Shown here piece by piece: positions 1-10,605 of a stretch of DNA of 64,000 nucleotides. Origin of the DNA: Bufo bufo (Eukaryota > Chordata > Amphibia > Anura > Bufonidae); NCBI RefSeq assembly GCF_905171765.1, contig NC_053390.1:589026471-589090470 (forward strand). The letters run 5' to 3'. Under the pieces are notes generated by a model, which saw nothing but the letters and a program-made list of their open reading frames with translations, did no database searches and was not told the origin of the DNA. Both the position numbers and the translations under genes were made by a program. Position 1 is the first letter of the stretch. Each line of letters starts with the position of its first letter.

Positions 1-300
1 ACATACAGGCGTCTTCCAGGGGGGGTGATCACCCCATATAGACTCCCTGATCACCCCCCCTGTCAGGCTGCATTCAGATGTCCGTATGATTTTTACGGAT
101 CCACGGATACATGGATCGGATCCGCAAAACGCATACGGACGTCTGAATGGAGCCTTATAGGGGGGTGATCAATGACAGGGGGGTGATCACCCCATATAGA
201 CTCCCTGATCACCCCCCTGTCATTGATCACCCCCCCTGTCATTGATCACCCCCCTGTCATTGATCACCCCCCTGTCATTGATCACCCCTCTGTAAGGCTC
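1..300. repeat. GATCACCCC minisatellite
   Basis: The motif CTGTCATTGATCACCCCC (about 18 bp) is repeated in tandem over 195-290, with small changes in the length of the C run. A longer block, TGATCACCCC followed by ATATAGACTCCCTGATCACC, occurs twice (about 28-60 and 183-217). The core TGATCA is self-complementary, so each unit can pair with its neighbours. A small MITE (66-154) interrupts the array. No coding potential is seen. Confidence 0.8.
66..154. mobile_element. Minimal 89-bp MITE with imperfect TIRs
   Basis: The left end GGCTGCATTCAGATGTCCG and the right end, read in reverse, GGCTCCATTCAGACGTCCG are inverted copies with two differences. The interior GGATCC-rich sequence also folds back on itself, so nearly the whole element is one hairpin. 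It splits the minisatellite. A related left end (GGCTCCATTCAGAC) appears again at 293-306, at the edge of the next element. Superfamily cannot be fixed from the sequence; hAT is one possibility. Confidence 0.6.
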
Positions 301-2002
301 CATTCAGACATTTTTTTGGCCCAAGTTAGCGGAAATTATTATTTTTTTCTTACAAAGTCTCATATTCCACTAACTTGTGTCAAAAAATAAAATCTCACAT
401 GAAGTCACCATACCACTCACGGAATCCAAATGCGTAAAATGTTTTAGACATTTATATTCCAGACTTCTTCTCACGCTTTAGGGCCCCTAGAATGCCAGGG
501 CAGTATAAATACCCCACATGTGACCCCATTTCGGAAAGAAGACACCCCCAGGTATTCCGTGAGGGGCATATTGAGTCCATGAAAGATTGAAATTTTTGTC
601 CCAAGTTAGCGGAAAGGGAGACTTTGTGAGAAAAAAATAAATAAAAAATCAATTTCCGCTAACTTGTGCCAAAAAAAAAAATTTCTATGAACTCGCCATG
701 CCCCTCATTGAATACCTTGGGTTGTCTTCTTTCCAAAATGGGGTCACATGTGGTGTATTTATACTGCCCTGCCATTTTAGGGGCCCTAAAGCGAGAGAAG
801 AAGTCTGGGATCCAAATGTCTAAAAATGCCCTCATAAAAGGAATGTGGGCCCCTTTGCGCATCTAGGCTGCAAAAAAGTGTCACACATCTGGTATCGCCG
901 TACTCAGGAGAAGTTGGGCAATGTGTTTTGGGGTGTCATTTTACCTATACCCATGCTGGGTGAGAGAAATATCTTGGCAAAAGACAACTTTTCCCATTTT
1001 TTTTTATACAAAGTTGGCATTTGACCAAGATATTTATCTCACCCAGCATGGGTATATGCAAAATGACACCCCAAAACACATTCCCCAACTTCTCCTGAAT
1101 ACGGAGATACCACATGTGTGACACTTTTTTGCAGCCTAGGTGGGCAAAGGGGCCCATATTCCAAAGAGCACCTTTCGGATTTCACCGGCCATTTATTACA
1201 GAATTTGATTTCAAACTCCTTACCACACATTTGGGCCCCTAGAATGCCAGGGCAGTATAACTACCCCACAAGTGACCCCATTTTGGAAAGAAGACACCCC
1301 AAGGTATTCGCTGATGGGCATAGTGAGTTCATGGAAGTTTTTATTTTTTGTCACAAGTTAGTGGAATATGAGACTTTGTAAGAAAAAAAAAAAAAAAAAA
1401 AAATCATTTTCCGCTAACTTGCGACAAAAAATAAAAAGTTCTATGAACTCACTATGCCCATCAGCGAATACCTTAGGGTGTATACTTTCCGAAATGGGGT
1501 CATTTGTGGGGTGTTTGTACTGTCTGGCCATTGTAGAACCTCAGGAAACATGACAGGTGCTCAGAAAGTCAGAGCTGCTTCAAAAAGCGGAAATTCACAT
1601 TTTTGTACCATAGTTTGTAAACGCTATAACTTTTACCCAAACCATTTTTTTTTTTACCTAAACATTTTTTTTTTATCAAAGACATGTAGAACAATAAATT
1701 TAGAGCAAAATTTATATATTGATGTCGTTTTTTTTGCAAAATTTTACAACTGAAAGTGAAAAATGTCATTTTTTTGCAAAAGAATCGTTAAATTTCGATT
1801 AATAACAAAAAAAGTAAAAATGTCAGCAGCAATGAAATACCACCAAATGAAAGCTCTATTAGTGAGAAGAAAAGGAGGTAAAATTCATTTGGGTGGTAAG
1901 TTGCATGACCGAGCAATAAACCGCTAAAGTTGTGGAGTGTCGATTTGTAAAAAAGGGCCTGGTCTTTAGGGGGGTATAAACCTGTAGTCCTTAAGTGGTT
2001 AA
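293..2002. mobile_element. TTAA-ended non-autonomous element with complex inverted repeats
   Basis: The right end reads CTTAAGTGGTTAA and stops at a TTAA (1999-2002), as expected of piggyBac-like or other TTAA-target elements. The interior has four copies, in alternating orientation, of a segment around CGCTAACTTGTG (about 325-380, 600-670, 1345-1370 and 1410-1430), and a large palindrome at 841-1160. Short segments such as CCTAGAATGCCAGGGCAGTA also recur. No transposase frame is present; the short open frames here are inverted-repeat artefacts. The left limit is uncertain because it runs into the MITE-like end at 293. Confidence 0.5.
841..1160. repeat. ~320-bp palindrome
   Basis: The left arm (841 to about 985) and right arm (about 1015-1160) are reverse complements with scattered mismatches. 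GGGCCCCTTTGC at 848-859 pairs with GCAAAGGGGCCC at 1144-1155, and CCATGCTGGGTGAGA pairs with TCTCACCCAGCATGG. The centre near 1000 is a T-rich stretch. This is the core of the surrounding TTAA element. Confidence 0.8.
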
Positions 2003-2545
2003 TCCACTTGTTCGCGCAGCCGGCATCTCTTCTGTCTTCATCTGTGAGGAATAGGACCTTTGATGACGTCACTGCGTTCATCACATGGTCCATCACATGA
2101 TCCATCATCATTAATGTGAGTTAAAAAAAATATTATTTTTTTAACCCCTCCAGCCCTATTGTACTATGCATTCTGTATTCAGAATGCTATTATTTCCCTT
2201 ATAACCATGTTATAAGGGAAAATAATAATGATCGGGTCCCCATCCCGATCGTCACCTAGCAACCGTGCGTGAAAATCACATTGCATCCGCACTTGCTTGC
2301 GGATGCTTGCGATTTTCACGCAACCCCATTCATTTCTATGGGGCCTGCATTACGTGAAAAAAAACGCACAAAGAGGAGCATGCTGCGATTTTCACGCAAC
2401 GCACAAGTGATGCGTGAAAATCACCGCTCATGTGCATAGCCCCATAGAAATGAATGGGTCCGGATTCAGTGCGGGTGCAATGCGTTCACCTCACGCATTG
2501 CACCCATGCGGAAATCTCGCCCGTGTGAAAGGGGCCTAACAGTTA
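2003..2545 (-). mobile_element. Half copy of a foldback MITE family
   Basis: This stretch is the reverse complement of sequence at 28368-28870 and of the arms of the full element at 32092-33049. Shared landmarks are CACTTGTTCGCG, a block reading CCCTTATAACCATGTTATAAGGG (itself an inverted repeat), several TTTTCACGCA motifs and a terminal stretch with GCGTTCACCTCACGCATTGC. It ends near 2537 at CCCGTGTGAAAGGGGCCT, which matches the inverse of AGGCCTCTTTCACACAGGCG at 28370. It lacks the second arm. The family is probably hAT-like or another class II MITE; this is inference from its TIR-like end. Confidence 0.65.
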
Positions 2546-3502
2546 ACATCAGTTGATTATAGTTGTGTACAGTGGTCCTGGCTCTCATCTGAAAACAGAT
2601 GACAGAAGCATTGGGCAGTTGGATTTCAACATGCCTAATGCTTCTTTTTCTCAGAAGACATAAGCTGCCAGGGGAGTCTGGCAGTGTCTTACTCCTCTTT
2701 CCTCGTTCAGAACAAATGTATGGGGGGGAAGGGAAGCTTGGAAGAGATGGCTATACGAGGTTTTGACCAAAAGCTCTCTAAAGTGTATAACCAGCTTCGG
2801 CATTTATGTAATCATGCATTTGTTTGTAACCTTCAAAGAGGAATTCAAAAAATAACAAAAAATAACAGAGAGCAAATATAAATAAATGCATTACCAAAGG
2901 CTACAAATAAGTAGAATAGAAATAAGTGTGTGTGACGGAACAGCTCCATCTCAAAATGTTACTGGGTTACAGTAATTTCCATACCATAGTATTGTATTAT
3001 CATGAGATCAAATGTTTGGGGAAAAATAGACTTAACACGACTTAGGTGCATAAAGAGTTTACTAAACTATGATTAAAGATATATACAAAGACATACAAAC
3101 ACAAAGATTAAGTAAAGTAACAGTCACCGAGAGTCGACAACAAATGGGCGGATTCCATCGACCAACATGCCCAACATGACACTCGGCCGACGTCCATATG
3201 ATACAAAGAGAAGTGATGGTAGCAAGACATCTTGCCCTCATGATGTCTTCAATGAAGCTGAGCTTTCTGTTCCAAAACTGTTTTCTACTCTCCTGGCCCC
3301 TCTTAGCCCCACCTAAAGGTCAGTACGCATGTATAGTTTTCTCATACTGCAGAAATGTGGCCAGGCATAGATATCACTAAATAACTTCATGAAGTTGAGG
3401 GGAAGAACCAATTAAAAACCCTGTCAGCACTTCTCCAGATCCCATCCACTTGCCTGAAGGAATTTTTTTTGAAAAGTACAGGGCAGGCCATCAGCGGATG
3501 TT
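2546..3502. other. No recognisable feature
   Basis: AT-rich sequence with only short open frames and no protein motif I recognise. A possible LTR-like start, TGTGACGGAACAGC, lies at 2931, but no matching second copy or end was found in the window. Confidence 0.5.
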
Positions 3503-4098
3503 ATATAAGCGGATGTGGTCCCACTGCACCACTGACTGGGTTTACTCTGGAGGGGCGTAACTAAGCCACTACCTGGTCTTCACTAGAGCCTCTGATGGTG
3601 AGGATAGGCATGGGCCGTTAGGGCAGTTGCTAGGGGCTACTCCAGAGCAGTCCCCGAGTCAGTGGCAGCTGACCAGGGAGTCAGAGTACTCGGTGCAAGC
3701 GCCGAGGGGACTTGCGTGGCCAGAAGGGTTCCGGGTTTGGACAGGCGGCAATCAATCGAAGTCAGTGAGCGAAGTCCGAGGTCAGAGGCAGGCAGTAACC
3801 AAAGTCTATAAACGAGATCCGAGGTCAGGGGCAGGCGGAAAACAGGCAAAGTTCATAAACAAAGTCCGAGGTCTGAGGCAGGAGGCAAACAGGCAAAGTC
3901 CAGGAGTTCAATAAGCAAGGTCCAGTACAGATAGAAAAGCTAAAACCATGAGGTTGCTCAGGCATCTTCCTGTGGTAGAAAGCGCCTTTAAATACCTCCT
4001 GCAGTCCAGCCATAGGCTGGTGAGACAGGGGGTGTGTATATGCTGCTTCATAGGTAAAGAGAGACACACCTATGCAAGCTCAAACACCAGTACAGGTC
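3503..4098. repeat. LTR-like fragment, left part, split by Gypsy-A
   Basis: The segment 3740-3905 contains four degenerate tandem copies of a ~45-bp motif with the cores AAAGTC, CGAGGTC and GGCAGGC. Composition and layout resemble LTR DNA of amphibian Gypsy elements. It ends exactly at the GGTC duplicated by the Gypsy-A insertion, so 9674 onward is its continuation. No partner LTR is visible, so it may be a solo LTR; that is inference. Confidence 0.35.
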
Positions 4099-4857
4099 TG
4101 CAGTATCCCAGGGGGTCAGTAGCCGCTTTGGGTATGCGGGGAGTCGTAGTGCAGGGCAACCCACTAACCTGGGATTCACTGTCGTCTTCAATCTGGGTAA
4201 ATACTGGAACAGGCAGTTCATAAATGTCGTGACGCCAGTGCCAATTGAACGGTGACACACCGTGTAGTGATAGGTGGAATAATGGAGGAGTCCAGGTATT
4301 CATACAACAGATCAACTTTACTGCATGGATTTGTAGCAGGATGAACAGCAGAGAATACAGTTCCAGTGTTATTCCACACTTTACCATACAGTTAACAGTA
4401 GTGGTTCAGGCTTTTACTTACAACAAGGTTAACTTCGAGACAAGCCTCCTAGGTTCAGGGATTCCCTCTTATGCTACTTGCAGCAATATCCTCAAGGTCC
4501 GGACACCTAATTCCTGGTGATAACCCTTGAGCAAATAATTGGCAGAGGTCTTCTTCCCTCCTGATGGCAGGCTCTATCTTTGGAGTTCTCCAAGTATAAT
4601 AAACTTGGAAAGCTGGGTGGGTATGACCCTCCACACCAGTAGTGCAATCTCTGCACTCTTGACTGAGCTCAGAATCTCTCAGCACTGACTCTAGAAACTT
4701 CTGACTACCTTCCTAGGCTAGGCCCTAGCCTATTTATACTGAACTGGGGGCTCCCTCTGCTGGCTGTAATAATGATTGCCTGCAACAGGCCTAACTGGCT
4801 TAAAGGGAAATACACCTCACAATCTAGCAGTGTCGGGTAACCTACCCGTATGCTGCA
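4099..4857 (-). repeat. 3' LTR of Gypsy-A
   Basis: On the plus strand it starts TGCAGTATCC and ends CGTATGCTGCA, so its last five bases are inverted copies (TGCAG/CTGCA). The transcribed strand carries TATAAATA at 4731-4738, a TATA box candidate. Upstream on the minus strand a G-rich tract (AGTCTGGGGGTG, 4858-4869) is a weak polypurine tract candidate. Confidence 0.9.
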
Positions 4858-5124
4858 CACCCCCAGACTTTAACGTGAGTAAGGCCTCGTACTCACACAC
4901 ACCTTCCTGAACCGGCATAACATGGTACATAACATAAGCATTCTATTATAAATACAATAAATAATTATTTCACACAGAAAACATAACATTGGTAACTTTA
5001 TGAACAAATGACGTAAGGAAAAGGGGCGTCTTCTTGCTTCTTAGGCACGGCCGCTGACCTGGCATAGCGGACTTAGGGTGAACCAGGTTAGTCCATTTTC
5101 TTTGGTGGCAGTATAATAACGGAA
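4858..5124 (-). other. Gypsy-A 3' untranslated internal region
   Basis: Short internal sequence between the pol stop codon and the 3' LTR on the minus strand. It holds the polypurine tract candidate next to the LTR and no open frame of note. Confidence 0.6.
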
Positions 5125-8100
5125 CTACCCAGGGGTCTCCTGTGGGTGTATCACAGGCAAGGGCTCACGTGGGGGAGTCCATTCTTGCGCACAAATGTCA
5201 AGCAAGGTATTACCAGTAGCAACTGCTCGGGAGGAGACACCACCAGCATAGTCAAAGTCTCCTAACCGGACTGGCGGACGTCCCCTGGTCATCCGGGTAG
5301 ACCTTCTCAACACAGGGGTCTCCTCTTCCCTTAGCAATGAGGTAGAAGAGAGAGGAGCAACAGGAGGGTCTCCATCAGTGAGACCTTGGTCAGGAACAAC
5401 AGGAACAACAATATCCCTTAGAAGGGGAACTGGATCCGGGGCATCTTGAACCGGCTCTTCTGGAGGTGAAGATACAGTAGGTGCCAGAGCAGGCACCAGC
5501 AAGTTCAACCATGGTGTCAGAAGCCAATGCATGGGATCAGCGTCATACCTTAGATTACTGACAGCCTGCATAGGATCCTCGGGCTGTATTGCTGACTCTG
5601 ACACAGGGGATTCAGATCTAGAACTCTCGGCACTGGGTTCTGGTGTCAGGCAGAGTTTTAACCGGTTTCTGTGTACAATTTGGGATCCCCTGCCTTCCCG
5701 GGTGATCTCATAAGTGTGAGTTCCAACATTTGGGATTGCAGTGACAACATAGGGACTTTGCTCCCATTTACTGTCCAGTTTACTTGTACGGCGGTTATTT
5801 TTTAACCATACCACAGCCCCTATTGTCAAGGGTTCTGCATGGGCTGCTTGATCATAGTCTCTCTGCTGTCGGTCTCTAGCATAATCCATACGTTCCTGAA
5901 CAATAGCTTTGGCTGTATTCAATCGCCTTTGGTGCTCAGCAACCCAGTCGGTATTAGGTAATGGGTTGATGCAATCAGGTACATGTATGTCCAAGGAGTG
6001 ATCAGCAGGCAATGTCCCTTGGCGCCCAAACATCAAGTAAAAAGGGGTATACCCAGTGGAACAATGTATGGTATGATTGTACGTGAACATGAGCTGTGGC
6101 AACAGATTAGGCCAATCTCCTCTGGTTTCAGGAGGCACGGCCCTCAGCATCTCTATCAAGGTCTGATTCATTTTTTCACATAATCCATTACCTTGAGGAT
6201 GGTAGGCCGTTGTCCGGATCTTCTTACAGTTGTGTAAGCGGCACAGTTCATGGAACAGATGGGACTCAAAGGCAGGTCCTTGATCGGTGAGGATCTTTTC
6301 TGGACATCCGTAGGGCAGGAGGAAGTGTTTCCAGAACAGTTCGGCTGTAGTCTTGGCTGTCTGGTCTCTCACAGGCACCGCTACAACAAACTTAGTGAAA
6401 TGGTCAATAATAGTCATGGCATAAGCATACCCTGAGCGACTAGGCTCCAGCTTCACATGGTCGATGGCGACAAGTTCAAGAGGACGGGTACTTACAATGG
6501 GTCTCAGTGGTGCCCTCTGATCATGGTGCTCACTTCGTTTTAAGGCACAGGCTACACACTCCCGACACCACTTCTCAATGTCTTCTCTCATGCCCACCCA
6601 GTAAAACCGCTGGCGGATATTAGCCTCAGTCTTTTGGACCCCAAAGTGACCGGATTGATTGTGGTACATCTCCAACACCATACCTGCATCTCGTCGGGGT
6701 ATGAGAATCTGGTGTACTCTTTCGTTGGACACTGGGTCTAGGCTTCTCCGTAGCAATAGGCCCTTTTGTATGAAGAGTTGATGGCGCTGTCTCCACAGTT
6801 TGATGAGCTCAGGATCTGCACTCTTACGCCGAATCCTCTCAGGGGCTCTGCCACTAGTAATGAAGTCCAACAACTCCCCCAGCACTCTACTTTCAGACTG
6901 TAGTTTCACCCACCTTTCTTCTTTAGGTTCAGGCCTACTGGAGGGTGAAGGAACTGCAGCTCTGTCATTGGTAGCTCGAGCCTGATCCTGTTGAGCAAAT
7001 TTGTTATAGAAAGCCGGCATTTCTACATCTTCCCAAGCATCTCGCCCATCATCAGGAGCTGTCTCTGTGGGAAGCCTGGATAAAGCATCAGCATTGTCAT
7101 TAGTACGCCCAGCACAATATTTTACAGAGAAATCATAGTTGGCAAGGCGAGAGGCCCATCTCTGCTCCAAGGCCCCCAATTTAGCTGTATTTAGATGCGC
7201 TAGAGGGTTATTGTCAGTGAATGCAATGAACAGGGTGGCGGTTAGATAATCTTTGAATTTCTCCGTCACTGCCCACACTAATGCCAGGAACTCTAGTTTG
7301 AAGGAACTATAATTCTGGTCATTTTTCTCAGCCCCTTTCAGGGAGCGGCTTGCATAAGCTATCACCCTTTCTTTTCCCTCTTGGATCTGGGCTAACACAG
7401 CTCCCAGGCCTCGCTTGCTAGCATCGGTATACAGATGGAAGGGCTTGCTGTAGTCTGGATAACCTAACACAGGAGGCTCGGTCAGTTTATTTTTTAACAA
7501 TTGGAACGCTATCTCTCTTTCCTCATTCCACTCAATGGGCACAGGAGTTCTAGGACTTTTCTTGGGTTGCCCCCTCAGGAGTTCCTGGATAGGATCAGCT
7601 ATTTGAGCAAAATGGGGGATAAAACGTCTATAGTAGCCTGCAAAACCAAGGAAACCCCTCACTTCCTTGACGGTAGTAGGAATCGGCCAATTACGGACAG
7701 CCGCTAACTTATCAGGGTCAGGTTGCACACCCTCTCCGCTTACCACATGCCCCAGGTATTTTACTGCAGGTTTGAGCAAGTGACACTTGGATGGCTTTAC
7801 CTTCAAGCCATATTTGATAAGGATTTCAAATACTTCTGCTAAATGTTTCAGATGGTCTTCATATGTTTTTGAGTACACAATGACGTCATCTAGATACAGC
7901 AGCACTGTTTCGAAGTTTTTGTGACCCAAACACCGCTCCATTAGTCTCTGGAAAGTTCCTGGGGCATTACATAACCCGAACGGCATACAATTGAATTCGA
8001 ACAGGCCCATGGGAGTGGTGAAAGCAGTCTTTTCCCTATCTGCAGGGGCCATGGGTACTTGCCAGTAGCCACTGGTCAAGTCCAATGTGGAGAAATAGGC

Positions 8101-8130
8101 AGAGGAGCCCAGAGCAGTTAGTGACTCCTC
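5125..8130 (-). CDS. pol: Gypsy-A pol: partial RT, RNase H, integrase
   Basis: Open for about 1,000 codons without a stop. The frame first becomes recognisable at the deletion junction near 8130 (LPRIEESLTALG) and no ATG starts it, so residues are counted here from 8085. Reverse transcriptase motifs include MPFGLCNAP (about 34-42) and the YLDD catalytic box (64-67). RNase H shows YTDAS (219-223) and ADALSRLP (332-339). Integrase has an HHCC zinc site (H475, H480, C510, C513) and a DDE triad D542, D601, E637, with 35 residues between the last two. The tail beyond about 830 is proline-rich with no chromodomain. The RT fingers, protease and most of gag are gone, so the element cannot make its own full polyprotein. 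The integrase part looks undamaged. Age is young, judging by LTR identity. Confidence 0.9.
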   Translation of the reverse strand, partial: EESLTALGSSAYFSTLDLTSGYWQVPMAPADREKTAFTTPMGLFEFNCMPFGLCNAPGTFQRLMERCLGHKNFETVLLYLDDVIVYSKTYEDHLKHLAEVFEILIKYGLKVKPSKCHLLKPAVKYLGHVVSGEGVQPDPDKLAAVRNWPIPTTVKEVRGFLGFAGYYRRFIPHFAQIADPIQELLRGQPKKSPRTPVPIEWNEEREIAFQLLKNKLTEPPVLGYPDYSKPFHLYTDASKRGLGAVLAQIQEGKERVIAYASRSLKGAEKNDQNYSSFKLEFLALVWAVTEKFKDYLTATLFIAFTDNNPLAHLNTAKLGALEQRWASRLANYDFSVKYCAGRTNDNADALSRLPTETAPDDGRDAWEDVEMPAFYNKFAQQDQARATNDRAAVPSPSSRPEPKEERWVKLQSESRVLGELLDFITSGRAPERIRRKSADPELIKLWRQRHQLFIQKGLLLRRSLDPVSNERVHQILIPRRDAGMVLEMYHNQSGHFGVQKTEANIRQRFYWVGMREDIEKWCRECVACALKRSEHHDQRAPLRPIVSTRPLELVAIDHVKLEPSRSGYAYAMTIIDHFTKFVVAVPVRDQTAKTTAELFWKHFLLPYGCPEKILTDQGPAFESHLFHELCRLHNCKKIRTTAYHPQGNGLCEKMNQTLIEMLRAVPPETRGDWPNLLPQLMFTYNHTIHCSTGYTPFYLMFGRQGTLPADHSLDIHVPDCINPLPNTDWVAEHQRRLNTAKAIVQERMDYARDRQQRDYDQAAHAEPLTIGAVVWLKNNRRTSKLDSKWEQSPYVVTAIPNVGTHTYEITREGRGSQIVHRNRLKLCLTPEPSAESSRSESPVSESAIQPEDPMQAVSNLRYDADPMHWLLTPWLNLLVPALAPTVSSPPEEPVQDAPDPVPLLRDIVVPVVPDQGLTDGDPPVAPLSSTSLLREEETPVLRRSTRMTRGRPPVRLGDFDYAGGVSSRAVATGNTLLDICAQEWTPPREPLPVIHPQETPG

Positions 8131-8386
8131 AATGCGGGGCAGCTCCCTCCAGTTGTGCTAGCAGGATTTCCATTTGCTGGTCGGCATTTATGGGGTACAG
8201 TTTGAATAATGCCAGCAACTTTTCTTTAAAGTCTCTTAGGGTATGGGTCTCTCCTTTATAGCGGGGAAACCATGGGGCCCCAAAATAGTAAGGCATGGTA
8301 AAGGGCATCATGCTGGGGGCTATAGGATGATTAGGAGCCGCAAGCTCTCCCGGGGCCGGCTGCTCGGGCACACCCGGTTCTGACAT
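8129..8386 (-). pseudogene. gag: Gypsy-A gag, N-terminal fragment
   Basis: A true ATG at 8384-8386 opens an 85-codon frame. The proline-rich start is followed by WFPRYKGETHTLRDFKEKLL, which has the spacing of the conserved start of a retrotransposon gag capsid domain. The frame ends at the deletion junction, where gag DNA is joined out of frame to RT DNA. The stop codon therefore lies within former pol sequence. The complete protein would normally run several hundred residues with a zinc knuckle. Confidence 0.65.
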
Positions 8387-8915
8387 GTTAGCTTATTACG
8401 ATGTGGCCGCTGGCGACTAAAGGGGCCTGAACAATCCCCTTCCCTCCGGTTACAAGTCCTTACCGGTATCGCCGGGTTTGCGCAGTCCAAATCTCGAGAG
8501 ACTCCGGACGTCCTGAGTACGCGGTGACGTAGAAGAAGCAGGGCCGCGGCGGTGCGATGATGAAGAGGGGCGGGATTCTCTGTGTCTTTGAAGGGATCCA
8601 CCCACGAAGGTCCTCAGCAGCGCGGGAAACTTTACTCCAGGCGGCCGGTGGCCATCTTGGTCACCATTCCCTGACAGCAAGCAGGGATGTTGACAAGTGA
8701 ATAAATTGTAATCCACAACACGATTTTCTTTTCCTGGGGGTAGCGCAACACAGCACAGCGCCTCCGAATCCTCCCAGGCACACTTGTAATCCACCGACTT
8801 GGGAATAAAGGGTACAGTCCTTGCAATACGGTGGTGGAATAGTTAAAGCACACAGTTCACACTTCTCTGCACTCCAGAAGCATGCGGATCCTGTTCGTGA
8901 CGCCAAAAAGAGCGA
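8387..8915 (-). other. Gypsy-A leader between 5' LTR and gag
   Basis: Non-coding leader on the minus strand. It contains TGGCGTCACGAACAGG (8890-8905, read on the minus strand), which is similar to the 3'-terminal complement of a lysine tRNA and is the best primer-binding-site candidate. It lies 10 bp inside the LTR edge, a little further than usual. The rest is GC-rich without long frames. Confidence 0.5.
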
Positions 8916-9673
8916 TGCAGTATCCCAGGGGGTCAGTAGCCGCTTTGGGTATGCGGGGAGTCGTAGTGCAGGGCAACCCACTAACCTGGGATTCACTGTC
9001 GTCTTCAATCTGGGTAAATACTGGAACAGGCAGTTCATAAATGTCGTGACGCCAGTGCCAATTGAACGGTGACACACCGTGTAGTGATAGGTGGAATAAT
9101 GGAGGAGTCCAGGTATTCATACAACAGATCAACTTTACTGCATGGATTTGTAGCAGGATGAACAGCAGAGAATACAGTTCCAGTGTTATTCCACACTTTA
9201 CCATACAGTTAACAGTAGTGGTTCAGGCTTTTACTTACAACAAGGTTAACTTCGAGACAGGCCTCCTAGGTTCAGAGAGTCCCTCTTATGCTACTTGCAG
9301 CAATATCCTCAAGGTCCGGACACCTAATTCCTGGTGATAACCCTTGAGCAAATAATTGGCAGAGGTCTTCTTCCCTCCTGATGCAGGCTCTATCTTTGGA
9401 GTTCTCCAAGTATAATTAACTTGGAAAGCTGGGTGGGTATGACCCTCCACACCAGTAGTGCAATCTCTGCACTCTTGACTGAGCTCAGAATCTCTCAGCA
9501 CTGACTCTAGAAACTTCTGACTACCTTCCTAGGCTAGGCCCTAGCCTATTTATACTGAACTGGGGGCTCCCTCTGCTGGCTGTAATAATGATTGCCTGCA
9601 ACAGGCCTAACTGGCTTAAAGGGAAATACACCTCACAATCTAGCAGTGTCGGGTAACCTACCCGTATGCTGCA
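8916..9673 (-). repeat. 5' LTR of Gypsy-A with promoter
   Basis: Nearly identical to the 3' LTR, with differences limited to a few substitutions and a one-base indel near 9381. The TATAAATA at 9547-9554 on the minus strand would be the core promoter of the element. The right end abuts GGTC, the target duplication. Confidence 0.9.
9547..9554 (-). promoter_or_regulatory. TATA box candidate in Gypsy-A 5' LTR
   Basis: TATAAATA on the minus strand, preserved at the same place in both LTRs (also 4731-4738). Its position within the LTR and its direction fit an RNA polymerase II promoter for the genomic transcript. Confidence 0.5.
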
Positions 9674-9964
9674 GGTCTCCAGCAGGAAGGAAACTCTGGC
9701 ATGGATCACAGATACCATATTTAAGTTACCTGCTGCCCGCGCTTGTCAGCATGGTGCGCAGGAGGGAAAGAGGGAGCCCGGAGCCCCTACCCTCGGTAAG
9801 GGGCAGCGCCGGCATGGACCACTGGGCTAACAGTGGACAGTTTAGACATACACAAAATATGATACAAGTGCAGGGGTGCAGTGTAGAAAAGACTGCATGA
9901 TAAGTAAAATGTAAAGATAGAGAGCATAGCAGTCTCTATTATAGCTCAGACTAAATCTCATATA
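9674..9964. repeat. Right part of the LTR-like repeat interrupted by Gypsy-A
   Basis: Continues from 4098 after removal of Gypsy-A and one GGTC. No open frame or named motif is seen beyond the LTR-like composition. From about 9850 onward it is plain AT-rich sequence. Confidence 0.35.
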
Positions 9965-10059
9965 CCGTATTTTTCGCCCTATAAGACGCACCTAGGTTTT
10001 TGGAGAGTAAAATAAGAAAAAAAAATATTTTTAACCAAAAGGTGTGCTTTTGATGGGTT

Positions 10060-10605
10060 TGGAACTAATGGTGGTCTGTGGATGGCACTATTACTGGGGA
10101 TCTGTGGATGGCACTATTATGGGGGATCTGTGAAGGACACTGTTATGGGGTGATCTGTGAAGGACACTGGTAGGGGGGCGATCTGGGGATGGCACTGTTA
10201 TGGGGGATCTGTGGATGATGCACTGTTATTGGGGGATCTGTGGATGACGCACTGTTATGGGGGGATCTGTGGATGACGCGCTGTTATGGGGGGATCTGTG
10301 GATGATGCACTGTTATGGGGGATCTGTGAAGGATACTGTTACAGGGGGGATCTGTGGCTGACACTGTTATGGGGGATCTGTGGATGGCACTGTTATGGGG
10401 GATCTGTGGATAGCACTGTTATGGAGGATCTGTGGATGGCACTGTTATGGGGGATCTGTGGATGGCACTGTTATGGGGGATCTGTGGATGGCACTGTTAT
10501 GGGAGATCTGTGGATGGCACTGTTATGGGGAATCTGTGGATGGCACTGTTATGGGGGATCTGTGGATGGCACTGTTATGGGGGATCTGTGGATGGCACTG
10601 TTATA
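10060..10605. repeat. 26-bp minisatellite, forward orientation
   Basis: About 20 units of GGGGGATCTGTGGATGGCAC plus TGTTAT. Units are variable at the left (10060-10370) and nearly identical at 10370-10605. The repeat is open in several frames, giving spurious peptides rich in DLWMALLWGICGWHCYGGSV; these are not genes. Confidence 0.95.

Larger units (their letters stand above)
4099..9673 (-). mobile_element. Gypsy-A LTR retrotransposon, internally deleted
   Basis: Two direct repeats of about 758 bp (4099-4857 and 8916-9673) flank coding sequence on the minus strand. The flanks share GGTC (4095-4098 and 9674-9677), a 4-bp target duplication. The LTRs differ at only a handful of places, so the insertion is young. 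The order read on the minus strand is 5' LTR, leader, the first 85 codons of gag, a deletion junction near 8130, then reverse transcriptase, RNase H and integrase. Most of gag, the protease and the N-terminal part of RT are missing. No chromodomain is seen. It sits within an LTR-like repeat. Confidence 0.92.
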
